Assembly: GCA_965197635.1 (NCBI GenBank)
Contig: CBDANN010000008.1
Coordinates: 1,178,001-1,242,000 of the forward strand
Origin: Bin87 sp965197635
GTDB taxonomy: Bacteria > Chloroflexota > Dehalococcoidia > Lucifugimonadales > UBA3495
Length of the DNA: 64,000 bases
Direction: 5' to 3'
Position 1 is the first letter of the stretch; every line of letters begins with the position of its first letter. A program made the position numbers and the translations under genes. The notes beneath the pieces were generated by a model that saw nothing but the letters and a program-made list of their open reading frames with translations, did no database searches and was not told the origin of the DNA. Below, piece after piece: positions 42,772 through 50,854 of the stretch.

Positions 42772-43755
42772 ATGTCGGTCATCACGTATCGCGACGCAGT
42801 ATCCACCGCCCTACGGGAAGCCCTGGACGAAGACGAGCGCGTCTTTTTGATGGGCGAAGACATCGGCCCCTACGGTGGGGCCTTCGCCGTAACCAAGGGT
42901 TTCACGGAACAGTACGGCAAGAAACGCATCAAGGACTCTCCGCTGGCTGAATCCGTAATCGTAGGCGCCGGCGTTGGCGCTGCTATGGCCGGCCTACGCC
43001 CGGTGGTGGAGTTGATGACCATCAACTTCAGCCTTCTGGCCATGGACCAGATCGTCAACCACGCCGCCAAGATCCGCTACATGTCGGGCGGACAGTTCTC
43101 AATCCCCCTGATCATCCGCACCGTCACTGGAGCCGGCGCCTCGGTGGCGGCCACCCATTCTTCTTCCTTTGAAGGTTGGTACGCCTCCGTTCCTGGACTA
43201 ACCGTAGTGACTCCGTCCACGCCTCGAGACGTGATCGGCCTCTTCCGGTCCTGTCGCGAGCTCAACGATCCGGTGATGTTCGTCGAACACATCCTGCTCT
43301 ACGGCACTCGCGGCGAAGCCCCCGACACTGGCGACTTCCGCATCCCCATCGGGCAGGCCAACGTCCGCCGATCCGGTACTGACATCACCCTGTGCGGTTA
43401 CTCCCGCATGGCTCTGGTCGCCGAGCAGGCCGCCGACATCCTGTCCAAGGAGGGCATCGAGGCCGACGTCATCGACCTCCGCACGCTGCGCCCCTTGGAC
43501 ATGGAAACGGTATTTGGCTCGGTCAAAAAGACCCACCGCGCCTTGATGGTTGAAGAAACCACGCGGCTGGGCGGATTTGCCGGCGAGTTGGTCTCGCAAA
43601 TCCAGGAGAAAACCTTCGACTATCTGGACGCTCCGGTCGGCCGCATCGCCGGCGCGGAAGTCCCAATACCCTATTCCTTACCGCTGGAACAACTGGCGAT
43701 TCCCAACGCGGAAACCGTGGCGGCTGCCGCCCGCAAAATCGTCAACAATTCCTGA
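42772..43755 (+). CDS. pdhB: Pyruvate dehydrogenase E1 component, beta subunit
   Basis: The 327-residue beta subunit matches transketolase-like E1 beta: MGEDIGPYGGAFAVTKGF, the AESVIVGAGVGAAMAGLRPVVE region and the C-terminal IDLRTLRPLDMETV. It completes the E1 active site with the alpha subunit encoded 30 bases upstream. GAGAGGAA precedes the ATG. Confidence 0.92.
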   Translation: MSVITYRDAVSTALREALDEDERVFLMGEDIGPYGGAFAVTKGFTEQYGKKRIKDSPLAESVIVGAGVGAAMAGLRPVVELMTINFSLLAMDQIVNHAAKIRYMSGGQFSIPLIIRTVTGAGASVAATHSSSFEGWYASVPGLTVVTPSTPRDVIGLFRSCRELNDPVMFVEHILLYGTRGEAPDTGDFRIPIGQANVRRSGTDITLCGYSRMALVAEQAADILSKEGIEADVIDLRTLRPLDMETVFGSVKKTHRALMVEETTRLGGFAGELVSQIQEKTFDYLDAPVGRIAGAEVPIPYSLPLEQLAIPNAETVAAAARKIVNNS

Positions 43756-43816
43756 ACTGACGGGCTGCACGCCAGCCTCCCTACCCCCACGAACCTACAC
43801 ACCGCAGGAGATTACC

Positions 43817-45043
43817 GTGGCTACCAACGTCGTCATGCCCCAGATGGGATACGATATGCGGGAGGGCACCGTCGTCCGCTGGCACAAGCAGGAAGGTGAA
43901 ACGGTGAACCGTGGCGAGGTCATCGCCGACATCGAGACCGACAAGGCCACCGTGGAGTTCGAAGCCTATACCGGTGGCGTCCTGGGTCGCATCATCGCCG
44001 AAGCCGGCGTCGCGGTGCCGGTGGGCGAACTCATCGCCATCATCACCGAACCCGGCGAATCCGTCCCCGAGGCGCCCGTACCTGCCGCGGCTCCGGCTGC
44101 CGTCCCCGCACCCACGCCCGCCCCAACTCGCGAACCCGCCGCGGCAACGCCTGCTTCGGCTGCCGCTCCCGCCGATGGCGAGGTCCGCGCCTCTCCCATC
44201 GCTCGCCGATTGGCTCGGGAGCGCGGCATCGACTTGGCGCTGGTTACCGGCACCGGCCCCAACGGGCGCATCACCGAGCGCGACCTGGAAAACTACCAAC
44301 CCCCGGCCGCGGCGCCCGAGCCGGCAGCTGCTCCAGTGACGGCACCCGTCGCCGCTCCCGCCGATTCCCGCATCGACCTCAGCCGGATGCGCCAGACTAT
44401 TGCCCGCGTAACTGCGGACAGCAAAACCACCGCTCCTCACTTCTATGTTACCGCCGAAATCGACATGGGCCAGGCGATGGCGCTTCGCCGCGATGTCAAC
44501 GACGCTTCAGACCCGGAAAACCGTGTCAGCGTCAACGACCTCATGGTGAAGGCTTGTGCTATCGCCTTGGCCAGCCATCCCAAGTTCAACTCCTTCTTCC
44601 GAGGCGACCATCTCCAGGTGAACGGCGCAATGAACATCGGCATCGCCATTGCCTTGGAGTCCGGGCTGATCCTGCCCGGCGTGAGTAACTGCGAGAGCAA
44701 GAGCCTGCTGCAGATCGCGGCCGCCACCAAGGACCTTATCGCCCGCGCCAGCAGCGGCACCCTGCGCAACGACGAGTACAGCAGCACCACCTTCAGCATC
44801 AGCAACATGGGTATGTTTGATGTCGAAAGCTTCACTGCCATCATCTACCCGCCCCACGCGGCCATCCTGGCCGTGGGCAGCGTCAAGGAGCAGCCTGTGG
44901 TTCGCGACGGTCAGTTGGTGGTCGGCACGATGATGAAGGCCACCCTTTCCACCGACCACCGCGTCGCCGACGGCGCGGAAGCTGCCCAGTTCCTGATGGA
45001 AATCAAACGTGTCCTGGAAAACCCGGTGAACCTGCTGTTGTAG
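43817..45043 (+). CDS. pdhC: Dihydrolipoamide acyltransferase (E2)
   Basis: The 408-residue protein has one lipoyl domain (Lys43 in ETDKATVEFE), an Ala/Pro-rich linker, a peripheral-subunit-binding domain (ASPIARRLARERGIDLALV), a second linker and the acyltransferase domain ending with the catalytic His/Asp of STDHRVADG. It is the core of the complex. The GTG start has AGGAG six bases upstream. A longer open frame begins inside pdhB and is rejected. Confidence 0.92.
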   Translation: MATNVVMPQMGYDMREGTVVRWHKQEGETVNRGEVIADIETDKATVEFEAYTGGVLGRIIAEAGVAVPVGELIAIITEPGESVPEAPVPAAAPAAVPAPTPAPTREPAAATPASAAAPADGEVRASPIARRLARERGIDLALVTGTGPNGRITERDLENYQPPAAAPEPAAAPVTAPVAAPADSRIDLSRMRQTIARVTADSKTTAPHFYVTAEIDMGQAMALRRDVNDASDPENRVSVNDLMVKACAIALASHPKFNSFFRGDHLQVNGAMNIGIAIALESGLILPGVSNCESKSLLQIAAATKDLIARASSGTLRNDEYSSTTFSISNMGMFDVESFTAIIYPPHAAILAVGSVKEQPVVRDGQLVVGTMMKATLSTDHRVADGAEAAQFLMEIKRVLENPVNLLL

Positions 45044-45061
45044 AGTAGAATTGAGTCACGG

Positions 45062-45625
45062 TTGACGGGACGAATTGAAAACCTGTTCAGAAAAACGCGA
45101 AGCCTGCTCGTCAGGTTGCTCATTTTCCTGGCAAGGCCGTTAGAGGATGACCGCACCGCAATCTGGAGTATCCCCAAACCGCTCGGGGCTGTGTATTTTG
45201 TAGTATTTGCTGGCGCTTCCGCTTGGACTATCCAGGAGATTGTCCAGGTCAAAAGCTCCAAACACTGCGGATTCGTCTGGACCATTACTCTAATTGGTGA
45301 ATCGGATTGCCTGACCACGTGGAACACCCTAGTTCGTGAAACAGCCACGGAGTTCGCCCCCGTCGGAATCGGCATCGCTATCGGCACACTGATAACAATG
45401 CACGGAGTTGCCGCAATCATGGCTATTTACCAGTTGTTGACCAACGCTTTCACCAAACCCGTCATTGAAAGGCACACCGCCAAAGGCCGAACCGAAGGCC
45501 GAACCGAAGGCCGGGCTGAGGGCCGGGCTGAAGCCAACCGTCAATGGCAGGAATGGAACCAACGACGTATGGATGCTGAAGCTAACAACCGACCCTTCGA
45601 CGAACCACCACCCAGCCAACCATAA
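45062..45625 (+). CDS. Membrane protein with a 12-nt repeat-coded Arg/Glu tail
   Basis: The 187 residues hold two or three membrane segments (AVYFVVFAGASAWTIQEIV; VGIGIAIGTLITMHGVAAIM). A charged helix built from GRTE-GRTE-GRAE-GRAE follows, then a tail WNQRRMDAEANNRPFDEPPP. The four-residue units come from four 12-base tandem repeats at 45485-45532. No function is known to me. The start is a TTG without a clear ribosome binding site. It lies between the pdh operon and a TPP-enzyme gene. Confidence 0.62.
   Translation: MTGRIENLFRKTRSLLVRLLIFLARPLEDDRTAIWSIPKPLGAVYFVVFAGASAWTIQEIVQVKSSKHCGFVWTITLIGESDCLTTWNTLVRETATEFAPVGIGIAIGTLITMHGVAAIMAIYQLLTNAFTKPVIERHTAKGRTEGRTEGRAEGRAEANRQWQEWNQRRMDAEANNRPFDEPPPSQP
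45485..45532 (+). repeat. Four tandem 12-bp coding repeats
   Basis: GGCCGAACCGAA is repeated twice and GGCCGGGCTGAR twice. The copy number is in frame and adds four residues per unit to the charged tail of the membrane protein, so slippage would lengthen or shorten the helix without a frameshift. Confidence 0.85.
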
Positions 45626-45641
45626 TTCACCGGAGTCAACC

Positions 45642-47282
45642 ATGCCCCAAATGACCGGCGGCCAGGCTGTGGTCGCGTCCTTGCACGCACAGGGCGTTGA
45701 TACCGTTTTCGGCATCATCTCCGTTCATACCCTCGACCTGTTCGACGCCCTCTTTGACCGCCAGGACGATGTCCGCTTCATCGGTGGGCGCCTGGAGCTG
45801 GGCTGCGGCTACATGGCCGACGGCTACTCCCGCGCCACCGGCCGGCCCGGCGTCATTCTCACCAGCACCGGTCCCGGCGCTGCCGATTCGGTCGGAGCGA
45901 TGGGAGAAGCTTACTTCTCCGCCTCTGCTGTCCTCCAAGTGACCACCAACGTCGAGGCAGAATTCGTGGGCAGTGGCAAAATGGCCACCCACGAAACCAA
46001 AGACCAATTGGGCATGTTCGCCGCCGTAACCGACTGGAATGCCCGTATCGATCAGATCGAGTCCATCCCCGACCATTTCGTTGAGGCTTTCGTCCGATTC
46101 CGCGAGCGTCGGCCCCGACCCATTGAACTCGAAGTGCCTACCGACCTCCTCGGGCAGAATGCTGAGGTGGAAGTGCTGCGGCCCCGCGACCCCGACCTGC
46201 CTCAGGGCGATCCCGTTCAAGTGGAACGAGCGTGGAACCTGATTCGCAACGCCCAGCGTCCAGTGATTTTCCTCGGAGAGGAAATACACACTACCGGCGG
46301 CGCAGATGACATAATCCAATTGGCCGAACGCTTGGGAGCGCCCGTCGTCACCGGCGACGGCGCCAAGGGCACCTTCCCCGAAAACCATCCCCTGTCCCTC
46401 GGCATGGCGCTGGGCAACCGCATCTGGGGCCAGAACCCGGTCCTGGATTGGATGGGCGAGTGCGATGTGGCGTTGGTGCTCGGCAGCAACTTGCCCTACC
46501 GTTCCACCTCTGGCGTCGGCCTCAAGCTGCCCGAGAAGATCGTCCATGTCCTGTTGGACGGCGACTACATTGGCAAGAACTACGAGACCGAGGTCGCTAT
46601 CGCCGCCAATAGTGGCGCCGTCGTCCGCCAGTTCCTGAGCGCAGCTGGCAACACCGACATCGGAACCGACGACGACTACCGCCGCGAGGTCGCGGGCTTG
46701 AAACAGCAAATCTACGACGGCCTCCAGGAACAGTGGGGTCCGGAACTCCGCGCTTGGGAGTCCATCCGCGGCGTCATCCCCGACGAAACCATCTTCTCCC
46801 TGGACGCCACCGTGCCGGCCAACCGCGCCGTCCGTTGCCTCCAGATGAACCAGCCTCGCAGCTATATGTATCCCCACGGTTGGGCCGGTCTCGGTTTCGC
46901 CTTCCCCGCGTCCATGGGCGCCAAGGTTGGCCGGCCGGAGTCTCCCGTGATCTGCGTTTCCGGCGACGGCGGTTTCCAATACAACGCCCAGGAACTCGGC
47001 ACCGCCGTTCAATACGGTATCAATCCCATCGTCATGGTGTTCAACGATAATGCCTGGGGCGTTCTCAAGGGCTACCAGCGAGATCGGGGCAGCCGGCAGA
47101 TGGCCACGGATCTGGTCAACCCGGATTTCGTCAAGCTGTTCGACTCCTACGGCATCGGCGGCACCCGCGTCCACAATGTCGCCGAAATGACCCGCGCCGT
47201 CCAGGACGCCGTCGCGGCCGACCGCATCCACCTCATCGAGGTCGTCATGCCCGACGGTTTACCAGCGTTCTGCCGGAGCTAG
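45642..47282 (+). CDS. TPP-dependent enzyme, acetolactate synthase large-subunit-like
   Basis: The 546-residue protein has the POX/AHAS fold: a Pyr domain with Glu52 in RLELGCGYMADGYSR, a central Rossmann-type domain and the TPP/Mg motif VSGDGGFQYNAQEL...NDNAWG near residue 440. The loop GIISVHTLDLFDAL departs from the G-x-P-G-x motif of true acetolactate synthases, so the reaction may differ; a sulfo- or 2-oxoacid decarboxylase or a carboligase is possible. GGAG precedes the ATG. No small AHAS subunit adjoins. Confidence 0.84.
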   Translation: MPQMTGGQAVVASLHAQGVDTVFGIISVHTLDLFDALFDRQDDVRFIGGRLELGCGYMADGYSRATGRPGVILTSTGPGAADSVGAMGEAYFSASAVLQVTTNVEAEFVGSGKMATHETKDQLGMFAAVTDWNARIDQIESIPDHFVEAFVRFRERRPRPIELEVPTDLLGQNAEVEVLRPRDPDLPQGDPVQVERAWNLIRNAQRPVIFLGEEIHTTGGADDIIQLAERLGAPVVTGDGAKGTFPENHPLSLGMALGNRIWGQNPVLDWMGECDVALVLGSNLPYRSTSGVGLKLPEKIVHVLLDGDYIGKNYETEVAIAANSGAVVRQFLSAAGNTDIGTDDDYRREVAGLKQQIYDGLQEQWGPELRAWESIRGVIPDETIFSLDATVPANRAVRCLQMNQPRSYMYPHGWAGLGFAFPASMGAKVGRPESPVICVSGDGGFQYNAQELGTAVQYGINPIVMVFNDNAWGVLKGYQRDRGSRQMATDLVNPDFVKLFDSYGIGGTRVHNVAEMTRAVQDAVAADRIHLIEVVMPDGLPAFCRS

Positions 47283-47301
47283 CGCAAAACTATCCTGCCG
47301 C

Positions 47302-47353
47302 CGTCATTCTCGTCGCCCGACCGTAATCCCCACACAAGCGGGAATCCAGAAAC
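47302..47353. repeat. Degenerate GTCATTC...GGAATCCAG-type repeat
   Basis: CCGTCATTC at the left and GCGGGAATCCAG at the right are the ends of the same dispersed repeat class as the inner unit at 18232-18339. The middle has lost most of the pairing, so this looks like a decayed copy. Confidence 0.4.
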
Positions 47354-47458
47354 TCCGCCAATCGGGCCGATTATGCAATGAGCGCTTTTTTGGTGAAAAT
47401 TCTAAAATCGGACTGACATCGCCGAGCCAAACTGCGGCAATGTCATGGTATCAGCCCG

Positions 47459-48883
47459 ATGCGCCAACCCTTACCGGCGCCGGTCAACAGCCGGCGTATC
47501 TACCCCCTTTCCCCTCGCGACCTCACCGAGGAGCAAATAGCCGTCACCTTCGCGATGACCTCTCGCCGACCGGAGCCATTCGACGAAATCGCCCAGCAGG
47601 TCAGCGCGGAGCGCGCCGCCGACTTCAACGAACGCTGGGTCGTGGGTTATGGCCACGCCTCGGTGGCCGAACACGCCATCCTCCACCTCGCCGTCGAAAA
47701 CATCTCCCGCCTGGCTTGCGACGCGCTGGAAGACAACCGCCTCGCTTCCTACACGGAAAAGTCCTCACGTTACCAAGTCATCGACCCGGAAAGTTTCCAC
47801 ATTCCACATGAACTGGATGGCCAACCCACACTTCGCGCCGAGTACGTGGACGTCAACCGCTCTTTGTTCAACACCTACGGCAACCTATTGGACGGTATCC
47901 TCGCCTTCCTGCGAATCCAATTGCCTCAACGCAGCGAAGAGCGCGATGGCGCATACGCTCTCCGCCTCCGGCGGCTGGCCACCGACGCCTGCCGGGCCAT
48001 CCTGCCGGCGTCCACCCTGACCAACGTCGGCCTCACCGCCAACGCGCGTACTCTCGAACATGCGATCAGCAAGCTCATGTCATCGGAATTGTTGGAGGAA
48101 CGGGAACTTGGGTCCGAATTGCGCGATCAAGGACGTTCCATCACCCCTACCCTGGTCAAGTACGCCGATTACAATCCATACTTGGCGGACGACAGGAAGG
48201 TGCCGGCCAACAGTGCCGGATCGCTCATCGAAACCGAAACCCCGACGACAGTCTGCCTGGTGGGACACGATCCGGACGCCGCCCAGAAACTGGCCGCGGC
48301 TCTTCTGTTTCGCAACGGCGGCAGCTACGCCGAAACCGCCGTCAAATCTGGAGGCATGACCGAAGCCCAACAACTGGAAGTTATAAACGCCGCCGTCCGC
48401 AACATCGGGCCTCACGACCCAGCGCCCCGCGAGTTCGAGTTGGTTGGTTACACCTTCGAATTCACGTTCGACTACGGAGCTCTGCGCGAATTCCGCCGCC
48501 ACCGTATGCAGACCTATCTGTCTCAGCCCCTCACCGTCGGCCACGGATGCGTCGCACCCCAATTGGTCAGCGACGCCGGTTTGGATGAGGATTTCGACCG
48601 CGCAATTGCCCAGGCGGACTGGCTGTTCCACGCCCTGTCCGACCAGTCTCCGGCTTTGGCGCAATACTCCGTAACCCACGCCCACCGCCAGCGCGTGCTG
48701 TCCCGAATGAGCCTTCGGGAGTGCTACCACCTTTTCAAGCTGCGGAGCTCTCGCCAGGCCCACGAATCCATCCGTAATCCGGTGATCGAGGCCATGCGTT
48801 TGGCGGTCGAAGCGCAGCCGGAACTGTTCCGCCATCTCCCTTTGCGCAACACTCCCGACTGGTGGCCGTTCGCTAGGGAATAG
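47459..48883 (+). CDS. Tandem ThyX-like (FAD-dependent thymidylate synthase family) protein
   Basis: The 474 residues contain two ThyX-like halves. In the first, GYGHASVAEHAILHLAVENISRL resembles ThyX, but the FAD/dUMP signature RHR is EDNR (EDNRLASYTEKSSRYQ). In the second, GALREFRRHRMQTYLSQP keeps the RHR but lacks the following S-x-R-Y. Neither half has the complete RHRxxSxxxxSxRY motif. It could form one composite active site, or be a non-catalytic relative. Thymidylate synthase activity is not certain. Confidence 0.75.
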   Translation: MRQPLPAPVNSRRIYPLSPRDLTEEQIAVTFAMTSRRPEPFDEIAQQVSAERAADFNERWVVGYGHASVAEHAILHLAVENISRLACDALEDNRLASYTEKSSRYQVIDPESFHIPHELDGQPTLRAEYVDVNRSLFNTYGNLLDGILAFLRIQLPQRSEERDGAYALRLRRLATDACRAILPASTLTNVGLTANARTLEHAISKLMSSELLEERELGSELRDQGRSITPTLVKYADYNPYLADDRKVPANSAGSLIETETPTTVCLVGHDPDAAQKLAAALLFRNGGSYAETAVKSGGMTEAQQLEVINAAVRNIGPHDPAPREFELVGYTFEFTFDYGALREFRRHRMQTYLSQPLTVGHGCVAPQLVSDAGLDEDFDRAIAQADWLFHALSDQSPALAQYSVTHAHRQRVLSRMSLRECYHLFKLRSSRQAHESIRNPVIEAMRLAVEAQPELFRHLPLRNTPDWWPFARE

Positions 48884-48895
48884 ATGCGCTGCAGA

Positions 48896-49048
48896 TTAGG
48901 GGTCAGAGCAATCCCGGGTGAACCCGCAGTTCGGGCAGGTTATCTTGCAGTTGCGCTCGTACATCCGGTGACCGCAAATCTCACAGTCCAGCCCGTCGTC
49001 GCGCCTCTGCCGTCCCTGGGTAATCGGATTGTTCGTCAGAGCATTCAT
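48896..49048 (-). CDS. Small zinc-ribbon protein, 50 residues
   Basis: The gene codes MNALTNNPITQGRQRRDDG followed by a zinc-binding part with CEIC, a Cys after YERN, CPNC and a last Cys in FTRDC: six cysteines and one His in 29 residues. GGGGAGG lies nine bases before the ATG. It starts six bases after the anti-sigma stop, so it is the third gene of the sigma/anti-sigma operon. It resembles rubredoxin-like or zinc-ribbon regulators; the function is unknown. Confidence 0.78.
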   Translation of the reverse strand: MNALTNNPITQGRQRRDDGLDCEICGHRMYERNCKITCPNCGFTRDCSDP

Positions 49049-49054
49049 CAACGA

Positions 49055-50170
49055 CTACCTCCCCCGCCAGACCGATTGCGGCAGCGGCGGCCCGGCGATG
49101 ATCCGCGCGCTGAGGAATTTCTCCCCCGTCGGAGCCGTCGGCCCATGCCTTTCATCGGGCATCAACGCAACTTCGTGGAATCCGAACACCGATTCGTCCA
49201 GCTCCAACTGCTTCACGCCGTTGCCATCGTTCTCGTTGACTACTATGCGGTCAACCAACATTCGCTTGTCGCCCCGCACCAGCCAGATCTGGTACGAATC
49301 CGCCGGCATACCCGACACCATCAGCACGCCCTGGGTGCCGCTAGGGTCAACCATCAGGACGCCCCTGGCTTCCGGCTCCGTGCCCATCGGTGAAGTCATC
49401 GGCATTTTTTCCGTTTCCGGTTGCGCCGACATCACCGTGGCCTGCACCACGTCGGACATTTCCTGCTGTACCTGAACTACCGCTTTGTCGTCGCCGGCTT
49501 CAGCCGAGTTCGCAACCGCCAAATCTGACGAACCGTTGTCGTTCGGAGTCAGGTTCATACTGCCGTTGGGTACTCGTGCGATCCCAACCGTCGAGGCCGC
49601 CGCAGCCTCACTTTCGACCCTTCCAGCATCCGGCGCAACAACGTTAGCCGAACCCGGGATTTTCTCCCGCGCCGGCGCATCGTTGAACTGCGGCGCCGGC
49701 ACCACCGCCAGGTCCCGTTGTTCGGCGGCCATCTGTACGGTTGCGCTCAATTGACCGATCTCCCTCTGCTGCGACACCATGACGCCAATCGAGGCGGCCA
49801 GCAAAAGGCTCAACGCACCAATAGCGGTCGGAACAACCCACCGCCGCAATCGCCGCAACGACCAGCGCGCGTCCGCCGGCGGGAGATTTACGGCCGGCGG
49901 AGACGTCTCAGACTGGCCGGCTCCCACAACGGCGCCCAGTACCCGGCTTTTGAGTCCCGGCGGCAAGGGAGTTTCCGGCGCCGCTTCGGTCAACCGGGCG
50001 GCAGTCTCCTGGAAGCCGAGCAAGACTTCCTGGCAGTGCGGGCAACGTATCACGTGATGGAACACCGCCTGGAATTCCGCGTCGTCCAACGCATTGAGCG
50101 CGAACGCCGCCAGTTCCTCCTCCGGGTGTTCCGGCCCGGTGTTGGGGTTGTTGTAGTCTTCAGGCCACAT
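49055..50170 (-). CDS. Membrane anti-sigma factor (ZAS domain + RskA-like C-terminal domain)
   Basis: The 371 residues start with an anti-sigma zinc-binding domain, whose HX3CX2C ligands are His39, Cys43 and Cys46 in HHVIRCPHC. One membrane helix follows at about 113-135 (VVPTAIGALSLLLAASIGVMV). After a low-complexity external stretch comes an RskA-type beta domain (GVLMVSGMPADSYQIWLVRGDKRMLVD). It should hold the cognate sigma factor at the membrane until an external signal releases it. The ATG overlaps the sigma gene by eleven bases. Confidence 0.87.
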   Translation of the reverse strand: MWPEDYNNPNTGPEHPEEELAAFALNALDDAEFQAVFHHVIRCPHCQEVLLGFQETAARLTEAAPETPLPPGLKSRVLGAVVGAGQSETSPPAVNLPPADARWSLRRLRRWVVPTAIGALSLLLAASIGVMVSQQREIGQLSATVQMAAEQRDLAVVPAPQFNDAPAREKIPGSANVVAPDAGRVESEAAAASTVGIARVPNGSMNLTPNDNGSSDLAVANSAEAGDDKAVVQVQQEMSDVVQATVMSAQPETEKMPMTSPMGTEPEARGVLMVDPSGTQGVLMVSGMPADSYQIWLVRGDKRMLVDRIVVNENDGNGVKQLELDESVFGFHEVALMPDERHGPTAPTGEKFLSARIIAGPPLPQSVWRGR

Positions 50171-50732
50171 ATTCTTCAAGCGCCGCTTTGAGCTTCTGCA
50201 TTCCCAGCCTCATGCGGGTTTTCACAGTGCCCAGGGGAATATCCAGCAATTTGGCGATTTCCGACTGGCTGTATCCATGCCATGCCGACAGGTACAGCGG
50301 GCGGCTCTGCTCTTCGGGAAGTTCCTGCAATGCGGCCCGGACCAACCGGGCGTTGAACCCACGTTCCACCTGCTGTTCCACGCTCAACGCCCGGTCCGGT
50401 ATGCGGTACCACACCTCAGTATCAGGCTGCACGGTGTGGTCGGTGGTGCGCCGCCGGGAACGGTACATGTCCACTACCTTGTGATGGGCGACCGACATTA
50501 TCCACGTTCCAGGCGCGGACATTTCGGGCCGGTAGCTGGCGGCTTTCTGCCAGATGTTGCTGAACACCTCTTGAACCGCGTCCTCGGCCAGGCTGTCGTC
50601 CTTCAAAATCGACATTGCCAGCGAATATATGCGTTGGGCATATCGGTCGTACACCGCTTCCAGTGCGATCTCATCGCCAGCGCCTATATCAAGTATGCGC
50701 TGGACGTCTTCGTTTATCTGATGGTCTGGCAC
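50160..50732 (-). CDS. ECF (extracytoplasmic function) RNA polymerase sigma factor
   Basis: The 190 residues carry sigma region 2 (YDRYAQRIYSLAMSILKD, AEDAVQEVFSNIWQKA) and region 4 (LPEEQSRPLYLSAWHGYSQS, IPLGTVKTRMRLGMQKL). This arrangement is typical of group SigK/SigL-like ECF factors paired with RskA-type anti-sigmas, and such an anti-sigma gene overlaps it. The GTG start has GGAGGGG immediately upstream. A longer open frame exists but lacks a ribosome binding site. Confidence 0.88.
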   Translation of the reverse strand: MPDHQINEDVQRILDIGAGDEIALEAVYDRYAQRIYSLAMSILKDDSLAEDAVQEVFSNIWQKAASYRPEMSAPGTWIMSVAHHKVVDMYRSRRRTTDHTVQPDTEVWYRIPDRALSVEQQVERGFNARLVRAALQELPEEQSRPLYLSAWHGYSQSEIAKLLDIPLGTVKTRMRLGMQKLKAALEEYVA

Positions 50733-50854
50733 AGCCCCTCCAAACTCTTGAGGGCTCCGGCATTGCCGGTTACTACTTAATACGATACCACCCAGGCATC
50801 GGATTTGCGGAGCTACCCGGCTTTTCCTCAAGTCTCATCCCGTAATCCTCGCGG

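Noticed and set aside
45636..47231. 531-codon open frame on the minus strand
   Set aside because: It is antisense to the acetolactate-synthase-like gene, has no family-like motifs and is the expected shadow of a GC-rich gene.
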